A stretch of DNA of 5,709 bases, from assembly GCA_019695455.1 (NCBI GenBank), contig JAEUAC010000298.1, positions 1-5,709 on the forward strand. Direction: 5' to 3'. This DNA comes from Methylorubrum extorquens. GTDB taxonomy: Bacteria; Pseudomonadota; Alphaproteobacteria; Rhizobiales; Beijerinckiaceae. Every line of letters begins with the position of its first letter. Positions within the stretch are counted from its first letter, which is position 1. Both the position numbers and the translations under genes were made by a program. Positions 1 to 5,559 of the stretch are shown here, piece after piece. The notes below the pieces were generated by a model that was given only the letters and a program-made list of their open reading frames with translations, was not told where the DNA came from and searched no databases.

Positions 1-118
1 AATCGAAGGACGGGAACCAGACGCATCCGATCTGGCCTGCCGCCGTTTCGACCGTCATGTGCGGCCCCCCGGAGCGGAGCGTGACGACGTCACCGGGCTT
101 GAAGGCTGTGTCCGACAT
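1..118 (-). CDS. DUF2158 / YodC-like small protein, N-terminal part
   Basis: The minus strand reads from an ATG at 118-116 through the left edge with no stop, giving 39 codons. The product begins MSDTAFKPGDVVTLRSGGP and continues with HMTVE and a GCVWF segment. The pattern 'F-GDVV-L-SGGP-MTV...C-WF' is the signature of the DUF2158 (YodC-like) family, whose members are small, usually 60-100 residues, so roughly half the gene is likely missing. The family has no established biochemical function, and none is assigned here. A weak AGGA ribosome-binding site lies at 131-128 on the minus strand, nine bases before the ATG. The gene is divergent from the nitroreductase, so the 188 bases between their starts (119-306) must hold any promoters; I could not pick out convincing -35/-10 pairs there. 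Family assignment is fairly secure, role unknown. Confidence 0.82.
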   Translation of the reverse strand, partial: MSDTAFKPGDVVTLRSGGPHMTVETAAGQIGCVWFPSFD

Positions 119-293
119 GGTGCGCTGTCCTGGCTGGCGGGGTTCGCCGCCGACCATTGGCCCGGCCACCCTCCGGTGCAAGCGCAAGGGTCCCGGGCCT
201 CGATCGGGCCTTCCCCCCGCCGGACGGTCGCCGCGAGCGTCGGGCGGCGTCGCCCTGGCGCGGAGCATCGGCTACGACACCCTCGGAACGGTC

Positions 294-298
294 GGAGG
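294..298 (+). promoter_or_regulatory. Ribosome-binding site that fixes the nitroreductase start
   Basis: GGAGG at 294-298 stands eight bases before the ATG at 307. An open frame extends upstream to a TTG at 157, but that extra stretch is a low-complexity Arg/Pro/Ala-rich translation with no family resemblance. The site therefore supports a start at 307. Confidence 0.75.
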
Positions 299-306
299 CG
301 ACGGGC

Positions 307-999
307 ATGGCGGAGACGAATGGCGGCGGATCGGAGACGGCGTCGATCGACGCCCTGCTGTCGCGCCGCCACAGCTGTCGCGGCTTCCTGCCGGAGGCCG
401 TGCCGATGGCCACGATCGAGGCCATCCTGGCCATCGCCCAGAAGACGCCGTCCTGGTGCAACGCGCAGCCCTGGCGGCTCGTCGTGACCACGGGCGGCGC
501 GACGGACCGCTTCAGGGAGGCGCTGGCCGCGAGCCTCGCGACCGGGCAGGTCGCGAGCGACATCCCCTTCCCGACCGAGTATGTCGGCGCGGCCCTGGCG
601 CGCCGCCGCGAATGCGGCTTCGCGCTCTATGCGAGCGTCGGCGTCGCCAGGGGCGACCGCGCGGCGGCCGAGCGGCAGGCGAACGAGAACTTCCGCCTGT
701 TCGGCGCACCGCACGTGGCCATCATCTGCACGGACGCGACGCTCGGTCCCTACAGCCTCGTCGATTGCGGAGCCTACGTGATGAGCTTCCTGCTCGCCGC
801 GACCAGCCTCGGCGTCGCGACCGTGCCGCAGGCCGCCCTCGCGCTCCATTCCGGCGCGATCCGCAGCCACTTCGCCCTCGACGACGGCCTCCAGGTCGTC
901 TGCGGCATCGCCTTCGGCTTCGCGGACGCGGCTCACCCCGCGAACGCGTTCCGCACGAGCCGCGCCCCCATGGACGAGGTCGTCACGATCGTCGGCTAG
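307..999 (+). CDS. Nitroreductase family protein (FMN-dependent oxidoreductase)
   Basis: A 230-residue protein of the nitroreductase superfamily, cytoplasmic enzymes that use FMN and NAD(P)H to reduce nitroaromatics, quinones or similar acceptors by two-electron steps; usually homodimers. Visible family features are the N-terminal FMN-phosphate motif SRRHSCRGF (residues 19-27), the PSWCNAQPW segment (48-56) matching the 'PS..N.QPW' active-site strand, the helix DCGAYVMSFLLAATSLGV (153-170) typical of the dimer core, and the C-terminal GIAFGFAD (200-207) followed by HPANAFRTSRAP (210-221), whose arginine normally contacts FMN. Length is normal and the frame is intact. The start at ATG 307 is chosen from the GGAGG at 294-298 and because residues before it have no homology-like character. 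It appears monocistronic: divergent from the DUF2158 gene, and 258 bases separate it from the next start. Substrate cannot be told from sequence; it resembles the PnbA-like group of small nitroreductases, but this is a weak inference. Confidence 0.92.
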   Translation: MAETNGGGSETASIDALLSRRHSCRGFLPEAVPMATIEAILAIAQKTPSWCNAQPWRLVVTTGGATDRFREALAASLATGQVASDIPFPTEYVGAALARRRECGFALYASVGVARGDRAAAERQANENFRLFGAPHVAIICTDATLGPYSLVDCGAYVMSFLLAATSLGVATVPQAALALHSGAIRSHFALDDGLQVVCGIAFGFADAAHPANAFRTSRAPMDEVVTIVG

Positions 1000-1010
1000 A
1001 CCTGCCGTCG

Positions 1011-1029
1011 GCCGGTGCCGGACACCGGC
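1011..1029 (+). terminator. Possible terminator hairpin after the nitroreductase
   Basis: A perfect seven-base stem (GCCGGTG / CACCGGC) with a five-base loop starts 11 bases after the nitroreductase stop. There is no T-run after it, so intrinsic termination is uncertain; position and strength are the only support. Confidence 0.35.
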
Positions 1030-1089
1030 GCCGCGCGCATGCGGAAGCAGCGGAACGGTCAAGAACGGCCGACGATGGACAGTGCTGCG

Positions 1090-1108
1090 CCGCCGGCGCA
1101 GCCGGCGG
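1090..1108. repeat. Perfect 8-base GC-rich inverted repeat
   Basis: CCGCCGGC, a three-base centre (GCA), then GCCGGCGG form a perfect inverted repeat in the spacer between the nitroreductase and the GGDEF gene. On the plus strand it is followed by AAAA, not T, so it does not look like a rho-independent terminator in either direction. It may be a protein-binding site, an RNA hairpin, or chance in GC-rich DNA. Confidence 0.4.
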
Positions 1109-1244
1109 AAAAGTGCCGGTCCAGTCCACCTCCCGACATGGGCCGATCGCCCGGCATCGTCGGTCTTCGATACACTGACCCTTAACTGCATCCGGTGCCA
1201 GCGTGGTCGCATCCGGACGCCTGCGAGTTGTCGTCGGGACAAGC

Positions 1245-1250
1245 AGGAGG
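1245..1250 (+). promoter_or_regulatory. Ribosome-binding site that fixes a GTG start
   Basis: AGGAGG at 1245-1250 is a full Shine-Dalgarno match seven bases before the GTG at 1258. It favours that start over the upstream in-frame GTG at 1195, which has no comparable site; using 1195 would place this perfect motif inside the coding sequence. Confidence 0.8.
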
Positions 1251-1257
1251 CTACGTC

Positions 1258-2484
1258 GTGCTGACATCGAACGGCTGCGCAGACTCGCCGCGACTGGACG
1301 CGCTCGAACGCTACGACATCCTCGACACGGCGCACGAGGTGCAGTTCGACGACGTCACGCGCCTCGTCCAGACGATCTTCGACGTTCCGATGTCCACCAT
1401 CACGTTCGTCGACGGACACCGGCAATGGTTCAAGTCGCGCCAGGGCCTGGCGATGGACCAGACCGACCGCGGCCCCGCCTTCTGCACCCTGGCCCTGAGG
1501 GAGACGGCGCCGCTCGTCGTCGAGGACACGCTGCTCGACCCGCGCTTCGCGTCGAACCCGCTCGTTCTCGGCGAGCCCCATCTGCGCTTCTATGCCGGGG
1601 CGCAGATCCGGACGCCGGACGGCGTTCCGATCGGCACCGTCTGCGCCATGGACCGCAAGCCCCGTCGCTTCGACGACCGGGACCGGGCGGTGCTGGTCGG
1701 ACTGGCCGGCCTGGTCGCGCAACAGCTCGAGCTGCGTCTGCAGGCCGCCTCCGATCCGCTCACGGGCGCCCTCACCCGGGCGGCCTTCCGCGAGGAGGCC
1801 AATCGGCAGATCGGGCTCGGCATCCGGCACCGCCACGCCGTCAGCTGCATCGCGATCGACCTGGACCACTTCAAGACGATCAACGACACGTTCGGCCACG
1901 GCGTGGGCGATCAGGTGCTGGTCGACACGATCGCCGCGTGTCGCTCCAGGCTACGCCTGTCCGACGTCCTGGCGAGCACGGGCGGCGAGGAATTCGTCGT
2001 GGTGCTGCCGCATACGGGCAACGCGTCCGCCCTCGCCGTGGCCGAGAAGCTTCGTTCGGCCATCCAGGAGCAGGTGAAGGTCGCGGACCACCCGGACGCC
2101 GCGCCGATCACGGCGAGCTTCGGCGTCGCGTCGCTCGGCCGGGACGCCAAGGACCTCGAGACCCTGCTGGCCCAGGCCGATCATGCCCTCTACGCCGCGA
2201 AGGCGCAGGGCCGGAACCGGGTCTGCGGCTGGGAGCCGGCCGTCGACGCGGCCTCGACGATCCGCCGCCGCGTCCTCAAGGCCGGACGGATCGCCTTCAA
2301 CGGAGGGCGGTCCAGCATCGACTGCACCATCCGCTCGCTGTCGGCCTCGGAGGCGGGCTTCGACGTGATCAGCTCCGCCGGGGTCCCCGACCGGTTCAAG
2401 CTGCAGGTGGGAGACGGCAGCCTGTCTCGCCTGTGCCACGTCATCTCGAAGCGGAACACCCACATCGAGGTCCGCTTCGAGTAG
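1258..2484 (+). CDS. GAF-GGDEF-PilZ protein, probable diguanylate cyclase
   Basis: A 408-residue soluble protein, with no signal peptide or membrane segment, joining three domains. Residues about 12-160 are a GAF domain (RYDILDT at 18-24, DGHRQWFKSRQGL at 52-64, IGTVCAMD at 125-132), a small-ligand or redox sensor fold. Residues about 165-325 are a GGDEF domain (DPLTGALTR at 166-174, DLDHFKTINDTFGHGVGD at 201-218, catalytic GGEEF at 242-246, ADHALYAAKAQGRN at 307-320). Diguanylate cyclases condense two GTP to c-di-GMP, and the active-site signature is present. An inhibitory I-site RxxD (R233-D236) sits exactly five residues before GGEEF, implying product feedback. The position two before GG, usually Arg, is Ser240. 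Residues about 334-408 resemble a PilZ domain (RRRVLKAGRIAFNGG at 336-350, ending VRFE), but the canonical RxxxR and D/NxSxxG motifs are altered (SLSASE at 360-365). Translation is placed at GTG 1258 by the AGGAGG at 1245. Likely input: GAF ligand; output: c-di-GMP controlling motility or surface life. Ligand unknown. Confidence 0.93.
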   Translation: MLTSNGCADSPRLDALERYDILDTAHEVQFDDVTRLVQTIFDVPMSTITFVDGHRQWFKSRQGLAMDQTDRGPAFCTLALRETAPLVVEDTLLDPRFASNPLVLGEPHLRFYAGAQIRTPDGVPIGTVCAMDRKPRRFDDRDRAVLVGLAGLVAQQLELRLQAASDPLTGALTRAAFREEANRQIGLGIRHRHAVSCIAIDLDHFKTINDTFGHGVGDQVLVDTIAACRSRLRLSDVLASTGGEEFVVVLPHTGNASALAVAEKLRSAIQEQVKVADHPDAAPITASFGVASLGRDAKDLETLLAQADHALYAAKAQGRNRVCGWEPAVDAASTIRRRVLKAGRIAFNGGRSSIDCTIRSLSASEAGFDVISSAGVPDRFKLQVGDGSLSRLCHVISKRNTHIEVRFE

Positions 2485-2603
2485 CGCACTGAGCGCTCGC
2501 CGCGCGGCCGGCCGGGGCGGCTCGACGCGCTTCGATCGACCCTCACACAGAGGCTGGAGGGCGAGCACCCGAATGCGGCCAGGCAGACGTTCCAGGGATG
2601 GCT

Positions 2604-2620
2604 GGGCGCCGGAGGCGCCC
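2604..2620 (+). terminator. Possible terminator hairpin downstream of the GGDEF gene
   Basis: GGGCGCC, three-base loop GGA, GGCGCCC: a perfect seven-base stem 120 bases after the GGDEF stop. No T-run follows. It could end the GGDEF transcript, but the distance and missing U-tract make this a weak call. Confidence 0.25.
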
Positions 2621-2755
2621 TGGTCGGCCGAGAGCTGGTCCTGCCCCCGGGACGCGCTCGCCATCGGCCGATGATCCGCACGGTCGCCGGACGGTCCGGC
2701 GCGGACGAGCCGAGCGGGCCGATCTGCGTTATGTCGGCGCCCGGGCGGGCGGCAC

Positions 2756-2770
2756 GGTCGGCGGCCGACC
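2756..2770. repeat. 6-3-6 inverted repeat just upstream of the MerR gene
   Basis: GGTCGG-CGG-CCGACC is a perfect dyad ending 27 bases before the MerR-type ATG. Its geometry (six-base arms, three-base centre) is the same as the operator at 5570-5584, but the arm sequence differs completely and no TTG-type -35 flanks it. It may be an autoregulatory site or a chance GC-rich palindrome. Confidence 0.3.
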
Positions 2771-2797
2771 TGGCAGCGGATCGGCGAGGACAGCGGC

Positions 2798-3211
2798 ATG
2801 TTGATCGGCGAGATGGCCCGCCGGACCGGCGTCAAGGTGCCGACGATCCGGTACTACGAGGGGATCGGGCTCCTTCCCGCCCCGGACCGGACGGAGGGCG
2901 GCCAGAGGAGCTACGAGCTCTCCCACCTGCGCCGGCTCGGCTTCATCCGGCACGCGCGGGAGCTCGGCTTCGAGATCGACGCCATCCGCCAGCTGCTCGA
3001 TCTCGACGCCCATCCGGAGAGGCCCTGCGACGAGGCGGACGCGATCGCCCGCCACCACCTCGGGGAGGTCGACCGCCGCATCGCCAAGCTGGTCGCGCTC
3101 CGGTCCGAGCTGTCGCGCATGGTCGAGGCGGGCCGCCACGGCACGAGCGGCGAATGCCGGGTCATCCAGGTCATCGCCGACCACGCCCTCTGCGAGGCCG
3201 ACCGGCACTGA
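2798..3211 (+). CDS. MerR-family metal-responsive transcriptional regulator
   Basis: A 137-residue MerR-family protein, near the usual 130-150 residues. The N-terminal winged helix-turn-helix is clear: MLIGEMARRTGVKVPTIRYY (1-20), EGIGLLPAP (21-29), RTEGGQRSY (31-39), then RLGFIRHARELGF (46-58). A long dimerisation helix follows (about 85-112), and a C-terminal metal-binding loop. The protein has exactly three cysteines, C77, C120 and C132, with H129 nearby; their placement parallels the sensing cysteines of the ZntR/CadR/PbrR branch, which bind divalent Zn, Cd or Pb as dimers and activate promoters with over-long spacers by distorting DNA. Start ATG 2798 has GAGGA at 2786-2790, seven bases away. 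It faces the convergent metal ATPase, whose promoter carries a MerR-type dyad (5570-5584), so it is very probably the activator of that gene. It could be called zntR or cadR, but the metal cannot be decided from sequence. Confidence 0.93.
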   Translation: MLIGEMARRTGVKVPTIRYYEGIGLLPAPDRTEGGQRSYELSHLRRLGFIRHARELGFEIDAIRQLLDLDAHPERPCDEADAIARHHLGEVDRRIAKLVALRSELSRMVEAGRHGTSGECRVIQVIADHALCEADRH

Positions 3212-3245
3212 CCACGCGCGGCGACGGCCACGGACGGAAGCGTCG

Positions 3246-3290
3246 GCCGCCGCGGCGGCGCACCGCCCTCCCCGATCCCGTCGGGCGAGG
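3246..3290. terminator. Probable bidirectional terminator between convergent genes
   Basis: The 82-base gap between the MerR stop and the ATPase stop holds two structures. At 3246-3259 a 14-base perfect palindrome (GCCGCCGCGGCGGC). At 3267-3290 a stem of CCTCCCCGA with TCGGG and GAGG, nine pairs with one bulged C (3286) and a five-base loop. Both are strong and symmetrical, so either could stop transcription from both sides. There is no T-run, as is common in very GC-rich genomes, so the mechanism is not proven. Confidence 0.45.
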
Positions 3291-3293
3291 CCG

Positions 3294-5540
3294 TCACAGG
3301 CGGACGCGCAGCAGCCGCAACGCGTTCGCCGTGACCAGGACGGTCGCGCCCGTGTCGGCCAGGATGGCGGGCCACAGGCCCGTGACGCCGATCACGGTGG
3401 TGACGAGGAACACCGCCTTCAGGCCGAGCGCCACGGCGATGTTCGCCTTGATGGTCGTCATGGTGCGGCGGGACAGGTCGATCATCCGGGCGACGTCCGC
3501 GACGCGGCCGTGCAGGATCGCGGCATCAGCCGTCTCCAGCGCCACGTCGGTGCCGCCGCCCATCGCGATCCCGACATCCGCCGCCGCGAGCGCCGGGGCG
3601 TCGTTGATGCCGTCGCCCACCTTGGCGACCCTCTCGCCCGCCACCTGGAGCTCGCGCACGATCCGCTGCTTGTCCTGCGGCAGGAGGTCCGCCCGGGGCT
3701 CGATCCCGAGCGAGGCGGCCACCGCCGACGCCGTGCGGGCATTGTCGCCCGTCAGCATGAGCGCCTTCACGCCCAGGCGCCCGAGCGCCTCCAGGCCGGC
3801 CTTGGCATCGGGCCGCGGCTCGTCCCGCATGGCGATCAGGCCGGCGACGTCGGGGCCGACGACGAGCACGGACACGGTCTTGCCCTCGTCGGTCAGCGCG
3901 CCGATGCGAGCGTCGACCTCCGCCGGGACCGCGACGCGCTCCCGCGCCGCCGCGGCCGAGCCGAGGAAGACCTCCGCGCCGCCGACCCGCCCCGTGACGC
4001 CCTTGCCGCCGAGCGCCTTGCCGTCCGCGACCGGCGACACCGCGACGTCCGCGGCCGCGGCCCTGTCGAGGACGGCCTTGGCGAGCGGATGCGACGAGCC
4101 CGACTCGAGCGCCGCGGCCAGCGACAGGACGTCCCGCTCCGGGCGTCCGAGCGGCACGACGTCCGTCACCACGGGCCGTCCCTGCGTGAGGGTGCCCGTC
4201 TTGTCGAAGGCGACGGTCGTGATCCGCCCAAGCGATTCGAGGACGATGCCGCCCTTCAGGAGCAGGCCGCGGCGCGCCCCGGCCGAGAGGCCGGCCGCGA
4301 TGGCGGCGGGCGTGGCGATCACGAGGGCGCAGGGGCAGCCTATCAGCAGGATCGCGAGCCCCTTGTAGATCCAGGCGTCCCAGCCCGCCCCGGCGAGGAG
4401 CGGCGGCCCGACCGCGACCAGCGCGGCCACGACGACCACGCCCGGTGTGTACCAGCGCGAGAACCGGCTGATGAAGCGTTCGGTCGGCGCCTTCGCCTCC
4501 TGCGCCTCCTCGACGAGGCGCACCACGCGCGCCACCGTGTTGTCCCTGGCGGCCGCCGTCACCTCGATCCGGAGCGCGCCGTCGGCGTTCACCGTGCCGG
4601 CATAGACCGGATCGCCCGCGCCCTTGCGCTTGGGCACGCTCTCCCCCGTGACGGGAGCCTCGTCGACCGCGCTCTCGCCGTCGATCACGGTGCCGTCGGC
4701 CGGCACGCGGTCGCCCGGGCGGACGAGCACGACCTGCCCCACCGCCAGGCGCTCGGCCGCGACCTCCTCCGTGCGTCCGTCCCGCTCGAGGAGGGCCGTC
4801 TTCGGCACGAGCGCGGTCAGGCCCTGGATCGAGGACCGGGCGCGCCCGGCCGCGACGCCCTCGAGGAGTTCGCCCACGAGGAAGAGGAAGACGACCGTCG
4901 CGGCCTCCTCCGTCGCGCCGATCAGCACCGCCCCGACGGCCGCGATCGTCATCAGCGTCTCGATGCTGAACGGCGTCCCGTACCGCATCGCGACGGCCGC
5001 CCGGCGGGCGATCGGGACGAGGCCGACCGCCATGGCGGCGAGCAACGCCCAGCGATCCAGGGCGGGCGCTGCCCGCCCGACCAGATAGGCGAGGACGAGG
5101 GCCGCGCCGCACGCGAGCGTGAGCCGGGCCTTCGGATCCCTCCACCACGGCCCGTCGAAGGGGGCGCCGTGATCGTGGCCGTGGGAATCTCCGGCGCCGT
5201 GGCCGCCGGCGTCGTGGTCGTGCCCGTGGCAGCCCGCGTCGTGCGGTCCGTGCCCGTCCTCCGCGTCGTGCGCGCCCGCGCCGGCCTCCCCGCGGCGGCG
5301 GGCCCGGTAGCCGACCGCCTCCACGGCGCGCTCGATCTCCATCGGGGTCGTCGAGGGGGAATGGCGCACGGTCATGGTGCCGGCCGTGGCCGACACGCCG
5401 ACCTCCGCGACGCCGGGCAGGCGTCCCACGGCGGTCTCGACCTTGGTCGCGCAGGCGGCGCAATCCATGCCGCCGACGCCGAAGCGCGTGCGGACCAGCG
5501 CCTCCGTGTCGCCGAACTCCGCTTCGACCGAATCCGTCAT
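3294..5540 (-). CDS. zntA: P1B-type ATPase exporting Zn2+/Cd2+/Pb2+ (ZntA/CadA type)
   Basis: A 748-residue inner-membrane pump that uses ATP to export soft divalent metals from the cytoplasm. In order: an N-terminal heavy-metal-associated domain with GMDCAAC (24-30; C27, C30); a His/Asp/Gly-rich linker (about 91-124; ten His plus C104); four membrane helices (about 139-228); the actuator domain with TGES (298-301); helices about 366-386 and 392-416, the latter with CPC (402-404); phosphorylation motif DKTGT (D446); HP of the nucleotide domain (H484-P485); MLTGD (595-599); GDGINDAPA (642-650); and final helices with K708 and D729. CPC plus this Lys and Asp mark the Zn/Cd/Pb subgroup (P1B-2), not the copper subgroup. 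Length matches ZntA. An in-frame ATG lies upstream at 5564, but ATG 5540 is chosen: AAAGGAG sits seven bases before it, and the upstream ATG lies inside the -10 element. The convergent MerR regulator is the likely activator. Metal preference within Zn/Cd/Pb is inferred only. Confidence 0.96.
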   Translation of the reverse strand: MTDSVEAEFGDTEALVRTRFGVGGMDCAACATKVETAVGRLPGVAEVGVSATAGTMTVRHSPSTTPMEIERAVEAVGYRARRRGEAGAGAHDAEDGHGPHDAGCHGHDHDAGGHGAGDSHGHDHGAPFDGPWWRDPKARLTLACGAALVLAYLVGRAAPALDRWALLAAMAVGLVPIARRAAVAMRYGTPFSIETLMTIAAVGAVLIGATEEAATVVFLFLVGELLEGVAAGRARSSIQGLTALVPKTALLERDGRTEEVAAERLAVGQVVLVRPGDRVPADGTVIDGESAVDEAPVTGESVPKRKGAGDPVYAGTVNADGALRIEVTAAARDNTVARVVRLVEEAQEAKAPTERFISRFSRWYTPGVVVVAALVAVGPPLLAGAGWDAWIYKGLAILLIGCPCALVIATPAAIAAGLSAGARRGLLLKGGIVLESLGRITTVAFDKTGTLTQGRPVVTDVVPLGRPERDVLSLAAALESGSSHPLAKAVLDRAAAADVAVSPVADGKALGGKGVTGRVGGAEVFLGSAAAARERVAVPAEVDARIGALTDEGKTVSVLVVGPDVAGLIAMRDEPRPDAKAGLEALGRLGVKALMLTGDNARTASAVAASLGIEPRADLLPQDKQRIVRELQVAGERVAKVGDGINDAPALAAADVGIAMGGGTDVALETADAAILHGRVADVARMIDLSRRTMTTIKANIAVALGLKAVFLVTTVIGVTGLWPAILADTGATVLVTANALRLLRVRL

Positions 5541-5545
5541 GGTGG

Positions 5546-5554
5546 ATCTCCTTT
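5546..5554 (-). promoter_or_regulatory. Ribosome-binding site of the metal ATPase
   Basis: On the minus strand AAAGGAGAT reads 5554-5546; its AAGGAG core (5553-5548) is seven bases before the ATG at 5540. It decides the start against the in-frame ATG at 5564. It falls right where transcription is predicted to begin. Confidence 0.8.
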
Positions 5555-5559
5555 GGCCG

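Larger units (their letters stand above)
2485..2797. other. 313-base spacer without a convincing gene
   Basis: Between the GGDEF gene and the MerR gene I find no open frame with a start, ribosome-binding site and recognisable product. One plus-strand stretch (about 2521-2737), in the same frame as the preceding gene, has coding-like base use: high G/C at third positions, lower at second. It lacks a plausible start codon with a ribosome-binding site and matches no family I know; it could be a decayed gene or chance. The spacer also holds a seven-base hairpin at 2604-2620 and an inverted repeat at 2756-2770, listed separately. The MerR gene's own promoter should lie here, but no clear -35/-10 pair was found; the only A/T-richer patch is near 2729-2734. 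Confidence 0.5.

Noticed and set aside
242..255. Short GGGCG/CGCCC inverted repeat upstream of the nitroreductase
   Set aside because: A five-base GC stem is expected by chance in DNA of this composition.
157..306. Upstream TTG start that would add 50 residues to the nitroreductase
   Set aside because: The added residues are Arg/Pro/Ala-rich without family similarity, and a GGAGG site stands in front of the internal ATG at 307.
1171..1186. TACACT and CTTAAC patches as a promoter for the GGDEF gene
   Set aside because: They are A/T-richer than the surroundings, but no -35-like hexamer is found at 16-18 bases upstream, so I do not call a promoter.
1195..1257. Upstream GTG start that would add 21 residues to the GGDEF protein
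   Set aside because: No ribosome-binding site before it, whereas a perfect AGGAGG precedes the GTG at 1258 at normal spacing.
55..1899. Long minus-strand open frame of 614 codons antisense to the nitroreductase and GGDEF genes
   Set aside because: Arg/Asp/Gly-rich translation with no family motifs, overlapping two well-supported plus-strand genes and an intergenic region; typical of GC-rich DNA where stops are rare.
1951..2835. Minus-strand open frame of 294 codons across the 3' end of the GGDEF gene and the following spacer
   Set aside because: Low-complexity Arg/Ala/Gly translation, antisense to the PilZ-like domain, no ribosome-binding site or motif.
2671..4368. Plus-strand open frame of 565 codons spanning the MerR gene and part of the ATPase
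   Set aside because: It overlaps two real genes in other frames and is Arg/Pro/Ser/Thr-rich without domain signatures.
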